A program made the translations under genes and the position numbers. From Odontocerum albicorne (Eukaryota; Arthropoda; Insecta; Trichoptera; Odontoceridae): a stretch of 64,000 bases of DNA. The notes beneath the pieces were generated by a model. The model saw nothing but the letters and a program-made list of their open reading frames with translations. It had not been told where the DNA came from and did no database searches. How positions within the stretch are numbered: the first letter of the stretch is position 1; every line of letters starts with the position of its first letter. Positions 48,150-58,949 of the stretch are shown here, in pieces. Where the stretch lies: contig OX463842.1 in the NCBI GenBank assembly GCA_949825065.1, positions 29,636,672-29,700,671 of the forward strand, given 5' to 3'.

Positions 48150-48930
48150 CCAAATTTTTATTGAGAATAATAGAGAAGCTGCCTAGCAATAATTTCATTA
48201 CATTCCTAAAGAAATTTTGTTCTTTTCAATATTTATAAGTGCTCCCAAACACTGAGAGTAACAAAAAGCCTGTATTGATACGTACTCTAACTATTAAGAT
48301 AAAATTTAGTCGTATGCTCCCAAGTTTATTTTTAAAAACCATTCGAAGCAGGCTTAGACTTGTGGATTAAAAGTGAAAATTACACAGCTGAATAAATAAT
48401 TCCGGGTTCAGAACCTCGGACCAAATATAATACCTAACGAAATTATTCTCAAAAATATCCGTTATTTAATTATTCTTGGCACGAAGTTCTACAATATGTT
48501 GCTAAAAGGATAAAAACCTTATTATTCTTCTTTTTTTACGCTACATCCTTTGAGAAAACCAAAAAGGATGAAATATGGAGAGAAAAAAATGGAATTGGTA
48601 TAATTATAGTATCATTGTACTCGTAACCAATAGTACTCGTATGTTATAACTCGGAAATGATACGATCCCAATATTTATTATTAAATAACAATGGATATTA
48701 ATTTTCTATTGTACGTGCATATTTTATTAATTTTTTGATCCCCTCAAAATAATCGAACGGACCTTTTGAACACAATAAATAGCGTGGCCGGGAGACAATA
48801 TTGTATTTGGTCCAATTAATAAAATCTTCATGTTTCATAACTACAGAAGTAGTCACAGAACTCGTACTGCATGTGTTGGGAATATTCTCGTTCGTGATGA
48901 TGCAATAACACTCGTGAATGTCATAGAAGG
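48150..48930. other. AT-rich intergenic DNA
   Basis: No gene is recognisable. TACTCGTA occurs twice, at 48618 and 48634. Confidence 0.5.
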
Positions 48931-48934
48931 ATCC

Positions 48935-49020
48935 TTTATTTTTTTTCAGGTACAATCGCTAATTGAACCTGAAACCCTCAATTAGAAATCCAGCGTCTTA
49001 CCAATTAGACCACGGAAGTC
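48935..49020 (-). repeat. tRNA-derived SINE head
   Basis: The minus strand reads GACTTCCGTGGTCTAATTGG, TAAGACGCTGGATTTCTAAT and GAGGGTTTCAGGTTCAATTA. This is the same head as the copies at 32680 and 49150. The body is short or lost. Confidence 0.6.
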
Positions 49021-49149
49021 GTCAAAATGTATATTATTTTTTATAGTAAATCTTAAAAAAAAAATGCATTTATTTTTAATTTTCACAGGAGAGATATTTA
49101 ATTATTATATTTCTGATATTGTTATCAAATAAATAATCTTCGTCCGTAG

Positions 49150-49270
49150 ATCTGTCAACCTCCGTAACCTAGTTGATAAGACACCTGTCTACCAGCCCGG
49201 GGGTTGGGGATTCGATTCCCGTTAGTACAAGATTTTTTTAAATGGTTCCAGTCTAGTTTTTACTTAAGGT
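49150..49270 (+). repeat. tRNA-derived SINE copy
   Basis: The head reads CCTCCGTAACCTAGTTGATA, AGACACCTGTCTACCAGCCC and B box GGATTCGATTCCCG, then a T-run and ATGGTTCCAGTCTAG. It is one of the better preserved heads in the window. Confidence 0.7.
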
Positions 49271-49424
49271 TTGTTTAAATCTTTCTGATTTATTTATTTA
49301 TTTATTATTTATTATTACACATGACAAGAAATATACACAATTTGAGAAAAAACAACAGGTAATTTGATTTGGACATATAATTTTAATGGATCTGGGTTTG
49401 TTGCCTTTTATTTGTCATATCCCC

Positions 49425-49990
49425 AGTAAACTAGGCTTTTGCCTGTATGTCACTGAGGATATTTAGCATGAAAAAATAAATCGATACTTCTTTCCGATTT
49501 TTGATAACACAAAAAAACCCCGTTGCACGCTCTCATCAACCTGACAAACAGTGACACTCAACTACAACTGGAAACATCTTGCGAAACTCAACTCCTCACA
49601 CATTATCACTCCAGAAAGACCAAAAATATTCATCCCACAATATACCGCACACAATCATAAGAATAAAAATCAAAACAAATTCAAAACAAAAAAAAAAGAA
49701 GAAAAAAAGAAAAACACACAGAAACACAAATACAAAAACATCCAAAATTAAAACAACAAGAAGAGACCCACACTCACGAGCTCACATAAATCCTTTCTAC
49801 TCGTCATTCATCCTGAAAGCCCAAGTACTCAAAATCCTGTCGCAATAACAACCACGCTCCGATCGACTGTCTAAATGGTTTTCCTACCTTTACTTTTATT
49901 GAAGTCGGCACGCCATTGTATGTAATGGGAGCCAAATAAGCATATTGCCTTTGGGCAAAAGAGGTTTTTTTTTTGAAAGGATATAAAAAT
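49425..49990 (+). repeat. Unclassified dispersed repeat, copy 2
   Basis: It matches the repeat at 41340-42020: GGCTTTTGCCTGTATGTCAC followed by CTCATCAACCTGACAAAC, and later CCCAAGTACTCAAAATCCTG and CAATAACAACCACGCTCCGA. An A-rich tract (49660-49760) separates the two blocks. It has a single unit of the tandem part. Confidence 0.6.
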
Positions 49991-49994
49991 TTCA

Positions 49995-50650
49995 TTCTTT
50001 AGAGAGCAACGTTTTAAATAGATCCCTGTTTTGTCAGAGGCACTGCGCATATCTGATGCATAGATGTGGATTGATCAACTCTTCACATTTCATATGCGGT
50101 GAGAGTAAACGCATGACCACATTCTGAATGACTATCCGACCTATACACATTGCCTGGATAATTGAGAGAGCTGGAACTTCTTTCGTCGGGTGTAACGGAC
50201 TGATTGATTAATGAGCCTAGCTGAACAAATATGAGGGCTCCATACGAAGAATAAGTGGGGGGTTTAGAGCCAATGATAATTTGACCAATGGTGACCTCTG
50301 ATACCATTTTTACGGAAGGCTTTTTAACACCTGTCTGGTTGATTGAAAACAACTACCACAAGGTAATGAGTCTGCCAGGTTTTACTATATTTAACGAAAA
50401 TATAACACAATACAATTTATAGGGGAAATTAAAATTTTCTGCGAACAAACAATGTATTTTGAATTTAAAAACTGTTTTGGGAAAATAAATTGACTACTTT
50501 CGTGGTTGTACTTTACTACTCGCGTATCCAGATTTGGCTGTATACAACGGATTTATAATACTCGTACAGTAAAATGTAAAATACATTAAATTTGTAGATT
50601 ATTGTAGGATGGTAGGCGATGAGGGAAATTAAATAAAAATATTTGAGGTC
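49995..50650. other. Intergenic DNA with a possible SINE tail
   Basis: At 50333-50400, CTGTCTGGTTGATTGAAAAC followed by GTCTGCCAGG resembles the LINE/SINE tail, so a degenerate SINE may span about 50270-50420. TACTCGTA at 50559. No gene is seen. Confidence 0.35.
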
Positions 50651-50654
50651 ATAA

Positions 50655-50775
50655 TTATTAAAACGTCGTATTTTCTAGTATGACGTTTGCCTTCTGACCA
50701 AGAATTCCGAGTTTGTTCTCGATGTTTATTAAAATTATTTAAATAAAAGTGTCCCAGTCTTGTTTATATCACTAA
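50655..50775 (+). repeat. Degenerate SINE copy
   Basis: GTATGACGTTTGCCTTCTGACC, then GAGTTTGTTCTCGATG in the B-box position and GTGTCCCAGTCTTG in the body, resemble the copies at 36405 and 49150. Confidence 0.4.
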
Positions 50776-50967
50776 GAAGAGTTTGGTTGCCTTGTGACGG
50801 TCGTATTTCTAACATTTACGACAAAGAACTATGAATAACATGCCTACTCCGGTAGTATTATATTAAATTCTGACAATGCGGATATACTCAGAAGTCCCTC
50901 ATAAATAAATGAAAAGGAAAATGGTTTATGTGAAAAAATACACAGCGAGTCATTTTTTGGGTTCAAT

Positions 50968-51035
50968 TTTGGTCCAATCAAACTCGAATCCCCGGATAAA
51001 AGCAGTCGACCAATTAGGCTGGCGGAGGTCGGTTA
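50968..51035 (-). repeat. tRNA-derived SINE head
   Basis: On the minus strand this reads GACCTCCGCCAGCCTAATTG, GTCGACTGCTTTTATCC and a B-box-like GGGGATTCGAGTTTG. Confidence 0.5.
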
Positions 51036-51039
51036 TTTT

Positions 51040-52190
51040 TATTCTGAGATTTTTCGATTTATTTTGAATTGCATAAAAAGACTGATATGGCAGTTGGGAG
51101 GTAAAATAGTTTTGGGAATACTGAAAGCGATGTTGATTTAATGACATTAGTCGTAAAAAAGAGCCAGTAAAGTTAGTGAATATTACCCTCGAAGTTCAGT
51201 TAACAGATATTAAATTAAATTGTGAAAGGACTTTGCTGGCCATTCTTGCTGATGTGTCGCTAAAAGTACTTAGTATGATGCTATTTAATGTCTTGGTAAT
51301 ATGAGCTCTTTGTACGCACAGTAATAAAAACTTTGTGAGAGTACCATAAACCTGAATCAATTTATCATTCCGGCCCGGGTGAGTCCGGTGATGGGGAATA
51401 CTCATGGCATAAGCATATCATATGAGCCATTGGACTAGAACCTTTTTAGTTGCGTTTTGCTATCTAAAGGAATAAAATATACACCAATGTTGGCTTATAG
51501 ACTGATTTGAAGACAATCATTTTAGTTTTTTGTACTGAGTTTTTATTATTAGACCATTGGCTACAGGGCCGAGTCCAGGTATTTTGGCGTTTGGAGTACC
51601 CAATAGATAAGGTACACCCACAATAATATGACAATTATTTTCTAAACTATTGCGGACACGGGTAAAATTGCTGTTTATTTGAAAATGAACATTTTTTTTG
51701 CTTCATAAAAAAATTCGCCCCGCTCTCCTTCAGACTTATAAAAAGGAAAAATTTGTGACAAATGATAACTTTACCCCTCAATATAAATCAATGAAAGAAT
51801 ATTTAAATTTAAATTACGTATAACTTTTCAAATAGGGGCCAAATCATTAGTAACTTTACCAAAATTTTGCCGAAATAATTGATATAATCTGTTTTGCTCG
51901 AATCAAAATGTTTAATAGAGAGAATAGCCATATATGACAATGGCTCTTATCCAAGACTACGATTCATTTTTTTTATTCCAGCCTAATACTAATTTATTTC
52001 CTTGAAATTCCGTGATTTGTATTCTGAGTTTGACCTTGTACGTTCCAAACTTTAAAGCGAGGTAATGAAATCATGTGACCCTCTTATTTAAGGAATAATA
52101 ACAAATTTTATACTAAATTTAAATATATATGCTTATTTCTTAAGCAAAAAAATAGTTGCATGAAAAGGTTATCTAACTATGGTCGGGGTA
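51040..52190. other. AT-rich intergenic DNA
   Basis: No gene or repeat family is recognised. Confidence 0.5.
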
Positions 52191-52197
52191 AAGTATT

Positions 52198-52344
52198 GTG
52201 ATTGAATTTCTCACAGTTGAAGGCATTGCTCCGTCTGAAATTCAACGACGCTTTCAAGCTGTTTATGATGAAGACTGTATTGATATGAGTACTATGCGTA
52301 AATGTATTTTTGCATCAGACGTGAATAACAGATGTCGTAAGTAA
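52198..52344 (+). pseudogene. Mariner/SETMAR-type HTH fragment
   Basis: A 48-codon open stretch reads VIEFLTVEGIAPSEIQRRFQ and AVYDEDCIDMSTMRKCIFAS. This resembles the N-terminal Mos1/SETMAR-like helix-turn-helix (pattern IEFLTAEG-P-EIHRRL-AVYG-D-VD-STVRRW) found in some Tc1/mariner-related proteins. No GRP linker or catalytic domain follows; a TAA is at 52342-52344. It is a truncated relic unrelated in detail to the intact mariner at 638. Confidence 0.5.
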
Positions 52345-52349
52345 GATTG

Positions 52350-53250
52350 AAAAAGGTTTGTCAACAATCAGAAGAGGTACTGAGAAGATAAAAGTGAAGA
52401 AATAACGACTAAGAAAATATACGAGCACAATCTTGAAGTGAATGACGTAATTCAAAGAGGTAGATTGGGAAAAACGTGAATGGGTCAACTAAGAACCAAG
52501 ATTAATAATATAACATACTATTTAACATGTTGGTATGTCTAAATACAGAGAAAACGAAAATAGTTTGTCTAAATAGAAATTTGTAGAGATCACTTCACTC
52601 TATCTTACTGCTTTCCATTTGTATGTATAGTTTTTAATAAAAGTATTTCGTCCCACCCACACATGATATTAGTATTATGTTTTAAAATTGGACTACATTT
52701 AAAACAAGTTTTGATTATAATTCATTAAGTGAACATAAAATATAGGGGTGCATCGTAGTGCTTGATCTAGTACAAAACCTAAACGTTTTGACTAGAACAA
52801 GGCAAATTGAAAAGTTATATTTTTTTATGATTTTTTAACAATTTTTTTGTTAAATCATTATATGTTATTTTTCCAACTAATTTTGGCGTGTTTCAAAAAG
52901 TGCGCCTGGGGTCAGTGCACCGGTTGCATCTCCCTTGCAACGGTTTTGTAGGTCTTTATAGAGAACGTAGCGCTCCACTTGCTGTTTCTATTCTTAATAC
53001 TGCCTCAGGTGGGAGTACTGACCATGGTGGAGAACAGAGGCGACGTATTGATGTTTAAAAGTACATTTAATCTCCGACTTTTAATAATGGTTTAGTTTCA
53101 TTTTATCTCTTTTGTTATTTATTTTTTTGTAATTTACTCCTAACATTGCATTTTCTTTGATTGTATTTGAGTTTTATTTTGTGTTGTATTATTCATTAGT
53201 GTTTACATGCACTGTATATAAAGGTGTGGGGATAAGAAATAAAATATTGA
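52350..53250. other. Intergenic DNA with an unassigned complex patch
   Basis: The patch 52890-53060 is much less AT-biased (CGCCTGGGGTCAGTGCACCG, then AACGTAGCGCTCCACTTGC) and looks like repeat-derived sequence I cannot classify. The rest is AT-rich. Confidence 0.4.
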
Positions 53251-53254
53251 GAAT

Positions 53255-53545
53255 ATTAAAATGTAAATTACACACAGGAAATTAAAATTAAGTTAGTTCA
53301 TTATTATAATACAATATATAAATTACATTAGTTCGTAAGATATACATTTGTACATAGCCTTTGGCAAATGTTTTTTTTTATTTAACAAAGTAATATATGG
53401 TATAAACATTTGCCAAAGGCTATGCCTATATACAAATTTATATCTTAAGAACTAAGAACTAATATTTATATACTGTTATGATGAACTAATATAATTTTAA
53501 TTTCCTGCATGTCATTTTAATTTTAATAATCTTAACATACTTGTA
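53255..53545. repeat. Long imperfect palindrome, MITE-like
   Basis: Two arms of roughly 135-145 bp face each other around a short centre near 53395. Matching blocks include CATAGCCTTTGGCAAATG against its inverse at 53407-53425, and CAGGAAATTAAAATTA against its inverse near 53500. No coding sequence is present. The termini and target duplication could not be fixed. Confidence 0.75.
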
Positions 53546-53559
53546 TATTTTTTCAGAAA

Positions 53560-54880
53560 TAGTTAACCCTACTACTTATAACTAGATAACAATTATTACA
53601 ACTATTAAGCAAGTACATGTCCACTCGTTCAGGCTACTTGCATTCCATCACATTCACTCAGACCTTCATCCTCCCAGTTAATATTGTAGGTGGACTAGTC
53701 AAACAACAGATGATGCTTTGGGAGCCTGTGCTTATAACGGAAAGATATATCGAATCTCGTAGGCCCCCAGGCAACGATTAGAGGATTGATGTGATTCTGT
53801 TATTATAGATCACTTTATGAAATAAAATTTAAAAAAAATCTAGTTAGTTATTTATTCGAAATAATGAATATAATATATCAAAAATATTCTTGAATCAAAA
53901 AAATATGGTTCATAGACGAGTAAATCAGTGAAACTGAATGATTAAAAAGATGTGCCTGCCAAGCGGGAGAGATGCTAGTTTGCGTCCCGTTAGTCACATT
54001 CCCGTTTTACTGAAACCTTAGATAGAGCATTGCACTGTCAAAGTTTTTTAATGTCGACATATTTCTATATGACACTATGGCTTATACGAGTATCATCAGC
54101 CTTCTCACTAAGCTCATTGTCAGCTGACTTATATCCATGGGATTCATACATAAATAAATACGCATCAACAACCACATATAATGTCTAACAAGTCTGAACT
54201 GCAGCGCCTTGTGAGACTTGACAACTGTTGCAAAAAATATGTTGGCACAATTCAATAAAAACAACCAAAGGTTAAGCATATTTAATATAATAAACATTAA
54301 AATTGAAATACTTTAAACCTTATCTGAGGAAATAAAAAAAAAAATCAAAATGATTATCCCTTTCCTCCTGCCTAACAAATGTAAGGTTGACAACTCACCT
54401 GTCATACATAATTTCACAATTACAAGTTTATTTCCTTTTTACAATTATAAATATACAAAACACAAGAACTATAAGTTGAAGGGGATTATTCCCAAATATC
54501 TTTCAATTTAACAGACATTCCTTCTTTTATTCTGTGGGGGGAACTAAAGTGACTGGCAAGAATTATTATTCTTATTGTGGCCACAATCTTTTTGTTCTTT
54601 GTTCTAGTTCTTCAAAAACTTTTCGCCGTACAGCGGTTACATATTTAATACCGTATCTACAAATTTACTCGGAATTATTATACGAGTATATAAAATGATT
54701 TTTTTCAATTGCCAAGTACAAGCATATATATACTAGCGAATCAGCGACGTGACATGCCAATAATTAATGTTAAAACAAAGGAATCTATATTGAGATCAAC
54801 ATACGATCGTATATGTATATGTACATATGATAAACATAAAGACATCCACATATATAAAAATATATGTACATAAGCATATA
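53560..54880. other. AT-rich intergenic DNA
   Basis: No gene is recognisable. A possible very degenerate SINE lies at 53940-54030. TACGAGTA at 54085 and 54681. Confidence 0.45.
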
Positions 54881-54884
54881 TACA

Positions 54885-55034
54885 CGACCTTTTTAGTTAG
54901 TAAGACGCCTGTCTTACAACCCAGGTGTTGCGGGTTCGATTCTCGTTATTCTTGAAAAGGATTTAAGCATGGTTTTCACTAAAAACCTCTAATATATTTC
55001 TGGAACGTTGGGAGAGATTTGCACATGTCAATAC
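54885..55034 (+). repeat. tRNA-derived SINE, tail cut by a LINE
   Basis: The head reads CGACCTTTTTAGTTAGTAAG, ACGCCTGTCTTACAACCC and B box GGGTTCGATTCTCG. The body ends in a LINE-like tail, CTGGAACGTTGGGAGAGATT. The tail then meets the poly(T) start of the LINE at 55036, which appears to have inserted there. Confidence 0.6.
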
Positions 55035-55035
55035 T

Positions 55036-56220
55036 CTTTTTTTTTTTTTTTTTTTTTTAATTTTTTTTTATCCACTTTGCACGGATTTCTCCTGTTACAC
55101 AAAGAGGGTTTGCTTCTAGCGTTAGCTTATTCGTTAGGAATAATATCAGCCAGGATTCTTCTCATACTGCTAGACGGTACCGAGAATATATCAACCGTGT
55201 CATTCAGTTGGTTCAATATCTCTATACCACGCGTGACTGAGTGTTTAGCCATGATATTCGTCCTGTAAGTTGGTATGTAGAACAGAGGGTGATTCCTTGC
55301 ACGGATATATTTATTGGGTACATATAAACTTAGTGCTTCTAGAATCGCGGGACAGTTAAAGGAACCTTGGAAAACCTTTATTAGGAATATCGCAATGGAT
55401 TCTTGCCTTCTTGTTTCGAGGCTTCTATAGTTACACACCGTGAGAAGTGAGGTGAGCATATTTTGGGTAATCGCCCTTTGTTCTGTACCATAGATATCTG
55501 AGGAATTTTTTTTGTATTTGTTCTATATTGTTTTTATATTTGAGCTGGTGAGGAGCCCAAACCGTAGATGCATATTCTAATTTGGTTCTAATTAGATAAT
55601 TATATAAGTTTCGGAGGATATCGGTGCTGTTAAATTCTCTTGATATTCTCATTACAAAACCGAGTAGTTTGTAACAGTCCGATATCAAACGTGAGACATG
55701 GTTAACGAACGTGAGTCCGACATCGAAGGTTACGCCCAAATCCTTGAATTCAGAAACTCTGTTTAGTGCCACTCCCTGTATAGTATACTGATGGTGGATT
55801 GGTGAAAACGATCGACTATAAGATACACAGACACATTTGTTAATGTTGAACAGAAGATGATTTTGCTCACTCCAGGAGACTAGGGAGTCTAGGTCCTGTT
55901 GTAACTGTGCACAGTCGTGAGGTGAATTGATCTTTTTGAATATTTTCAAGTCGTCAGCGAACAATAAACATGTCGAGTGACTTATGGAATTCTGAATGTC
56001 GTCTATTAATATGAGGAATAGTAGGGGACCTAAATTGGATCCTTGTGGTATACCAGATCTTGCGATAAATTCCACAGAAGACTTGTTACGGATTGTTACG
56101 TATTGAGATCTTTCTTTTAGGTAAGATGCAAATAATCCAATTAGATTATCGCTGAAGCCAAATATCGTGATCAACTTTGTCGAAAGTACTCCCGTTTGGT
56201 TATACAGTGAAAGTGTAAAA
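55036..56220 (-). mobile_element. 5'-truncated LINE with poly(A) tail
   Basis: On the minus strand the element ends in an A-rich tail (T run at 55036-55070 on the plus strand), about 55 bp after the stop at 55127. CAATAC occurs on both sides (55029-55034 and 56221-56226) and may be a 6-bp target duplication, though this could be chance. The 5' end is truncated inside the reverse transcriptase. A related C-terminus lies at 20066-20670. Confidence 0.75.
55127..56215 (-). pseudogene. LINE reverse transcriptase, truncated
   Basis: The readable part starts at a TFDKVDHDI remnant of RT motif A. About 12 residues then appear deleted before IFGFSDNLIGLF. Downstream are GIPQGSNLGPLLF, the active site LLFADDLKIF, KDLGVTFD, LLGFVMRIS and LEYASTVWAP. 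A frameshift near 55440 is needed to reach the C-terminus (RSLETRRQESI, YIPTYRTN, NDTVDIFSV, stop at 55127). It is a non-LTR RT of the Jockey/CR1 type; I do not assign a clade. It is not functional, because of truncation, the internal deletion and the frameshift. Confidence 0.75.
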
Positions 56221-56229
56221 CAATACATA

Positions 56230-57040
56230 TATTCTCCATTTTTTTGTAACCTCCTTAAAACTGTTAGTTGTCTCACACATTATGCTGGCCAAAGTGTCCT
56301 TAAAATACACGAAAAAACAGCATACTATCTCCCGAGTCACTGTTTCCAAAATAATACTTAATAAAAAAGCAAAAAAATTATGACTCACATAAAAAAAAAT
56401 TGTACCGAAAATATCCACATGCATTCGTATATTCTTCTACATATACTGTACAACATAATTAATATAGGTAGACGAGTATACATGAAAACATACAAAAATA
56501 TTCACATGCATTCGTACACTGTTCTATCCAGACTTACATATACTGCGCAACATACTTAATATATTGATGTGATACTTAATATAGTGATGATATTAGAGCG
56601 TGTTCCGTAGAACGATTTCTATATCATATCTAGCAGTGTTGACTCTTACGTGTAAAAGGTTTTCCACCTCTACAGTACGAGTAGGTAATGTGGAATAATA
56701 AAATAGTTGGGCCTAATGTGCGCGCTGGGCCTTGCCGGGCGTGGGCCGAATAAAGCGGACCCAGTCCTCCACTGCTATCTGTCGGAATGTTCTTATTTAA
56801 AGTTGTTGTTACCAATCGATTACCCGTGATTTATGTGGGGTTTTATTACCTGAATAAATATGGACCCTTTCTCCGTGTAATCTTGGAATGTTTCCCAAAT
56901 TAATCCACTTTTATATTTCCGGATGAGTGCCTGAATGCGAAACGTTCATGTATTAAGTGCCCCAGATATAAATTTGTGTCGTTTGTCAAGGCTCACGACG
57001 TTTACTAATGAAACTAATTAATATCATTGAAAATGTCTTT
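56230..57040. other. Intergenic DNA, no gene seen
   Basis: No gene is recognisable. A moderately GC-rich patch at 56700-56770 (GTGCGCGCTGGGCCTTGCCG) is unassigned. TACGAGTA at 56676. Confidence 0.45.
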
Positions 57041-57044
57041 TTAG

Positions 57045-57310
57045 TTTTATAGTGAACCTTTTGTGATATAGGGATGAGTGTGAACTTAAGGCTGATGTAT
57101 TAAGTAAGATGAAGAAGAGCACTCAGAGATGGGTGGAGCATGAAGAACGAATTAGTGAAGAAATATTATGAAATCAAATATACAGTGCAATTGTGAGTGG
57201 AACACGTGCGAGAGAAAGATTAAGATAGTGTGGTTGGATCAAGTGATAGTTTGAAAGAAGTAAATGTAAAAATTCAGAGAAAATGTATCCCAATGAGAGA
57301 TTATATGGTT
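57045..57310 (+). pseudogene. LINE 3' end trace
   Basis: The nucleotide text GTGTGAACTTAAGGCTGATG, TTAAGTAAGATGAAGAAGAG and CACTCAGAGATG closely matches 26228-26290. The reading is CELKADVLSKMKKSTQRW followed by degenerate codons. Confidence 0.55.
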
Positions 57311-57344
57311 GTATGAAAAAAATATAAGATAAATAAATAACATA

Positions 57345-58141
57345 TTGGGTGTTAACATGTGTCCATTTTTTTTTCAAATTTAAAAATGAGCACCAAAAGT
57401 AAAACAAAATGGTAAAGGTCATACGTCATTCGAAAGAAAAGTTTCTGCTCTACAAGATATTGTGTTTGCTTTTACGGTACATATATTATTTTATTTGATT
57501 ACAAGCCTTCAAAATGGAATGTCAAGTAGACGAAAGTGAGCATTTTCGACACCTCCTTCTGTTCGCGTTCAATTGAGGGAATAAACCTATTTGCGATATT
57601 TGCGAAGGGTACGGTGGAGATGCTATGAATGAAAGGACAGCTCGTCGATGGTTTTTGCGTTTCAAAGACGGTAATTTCGACCTGAAAGACATGGAGCGTT
57701 CCGGACGACCAGTGGACTTCGATGAGGACCGCTTAAAACATATTATTAATAAAGATCCCCTTCAAACCACCGTAGAATTGGCTGAGCAGATGCATTGTAG
57801 TCACATGACTGTACACCGCCATCTTAAATCAATGGGAAAAGTCCAGAAGTTCGGCGCTTGGGTTCTACATGTTTTGAGTGAAAACAACAAAAATCAACGT
57901 TCGACAATTGAACGCGAACAGAAGGAGGTGTCGAAAATGCTCACTTTCGTCTACTTGACATTTTATTTTGAAGGCTTGTAATGAAATAAAATAATATATG
58001 TAACGTAAAAGCAAACACAATATCTTGTAGAGCAGAAAACTTTTTTTCGAATGACGTATAACTTTTACCATTTTGTTTTACTTTTGGTGCTCATTTTTAA
58101 ATTTGAAAAAAAAAACGGACACAACTTATTTTAACACCTAA
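57345..58141. mobile_element. Foldback mariner derivative, 797 bp
   Basis: The element is flanked by TA (57343-57344 and 58142-58143). It has two long inverted arms, 57345-57575 and 57905-58141, highly similar over about 230 bp. Outer ends read TTGGGTGTTAAC and TTAGGTGTTAAA. The 330-bp centre encodes only the DNA-binding half of a mariner transposase. Ordinary mariners have arms of about 30 bp, so the right arm looks like an inverted duplicate of the left that replaced the catalytic half. Confidence 0.85.
57590..57981 (+). pseudogene. Mariner transposase, N-terminal half only
   Basis: From about 57590, in frame, it reads ICDICEGYGGDAMNERTARR-WF. It continues through RFKDGNFDLKDMERSGRP, the GRP linker between two helix-turn-helix motifs, and LKHIINKDPLQTTVELAEQM to HLKSMGKVQKFGAWVLHVLS, equivalent to the WVPHEL signature. 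The mariner homology stops at NNKNQR near 57900. The frame then enters the right inverted arm, whose codons are not transposase, and stops at 57979-57981. No catalytic aspartate remains. A stop lies just upstream of the first mariner-like codon, so even the N-terminus is incomplete. It could bind element ends at most. Confidence 0.75.
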
Positions 58142-58149
58142 TATATGCA

Positions 58150-58735
58150 CCGCAAGTCTTCTAATATTTTTTTCTTTTCTTTATGACCGGCTTTAAAGGA
58201 CTTATTATCTTGTTTAATTTCTAAATCTACGAGTATATAACCTTTGTACGTGCTTTAAGATCTGAAGCAACGTTGACAACGTCATCGCTCTAGTGGGTTA
58301 CTGTTATCCATTATTGTCATACATAGGTTATTGTCATACAACTTGATTAATTATATGATAATGTTCCGGCAACACTAATTGCTTGATATTACAATAACAG
58401 CAAACCTTATTAACTGTTTTGGTTACAAAATATATGTTAGCTATCGTAACGAGCGGTGTCTCAGTTTCAGAACGATATGTGACGAACGTTAAACTCTATC
58501 TTATCTTCAAACAGTAAAGATTGTACTCCCTGTGACGTGTGCTTTTTTGTATTGATACATTTATTTCCATTCATTTCTCCTTTTACAATGTAATGTATCA
58601 ACTGTTCAACTGCGTTTTAATAAGTTTAATCCACTTTATTATGGGTTATGTAATTTTAATACACTAAACAATAAACAAATAATCGCATTTAATGGACGTA
58701 TTTGAAGAAAACGATTCAACTTATATTTATATTAT
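58150..58735. other. AT-rich intergenic DNA
   Basis: No gene is recognisable. TACGAGTA at 58228. Confidence 0.5.
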
Positions 58736-58738
58736 TTT

Positions 58739-58945
58739 GAGATACTCGTGTAAAAGAAAACTTCAGTCACTTTTTACGTTATACTCGTATAAAATACAAC
58801 TTCAGTCACTTTTTATGTTGAGATACTCGTATAAAAGAAAACTTTAGTCGCTTTTTATGTTGAGATACTCGTGTAAAAGAGAATTTCAGTTGCTTTTATG
58901 TTAAGATACTCGTATAAAAACTGTTCAGTCGCTTTTTATGTTGTT
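58739..58945 (+). repeat. 39-42-bp minisatellite, 5 units
   Basis: Units share GATACTCGT, TAAAAGAAAACTT and CAGTCGCTTTTTATGTTG. ACTCGT falls at 58744, 58783, 58825, 58867 and 58908. The TACTCGTA octamer or its TACTCGTG variant is part of every unit. Confidence 0.85.
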
Positions 58946-58949
58946 AATA

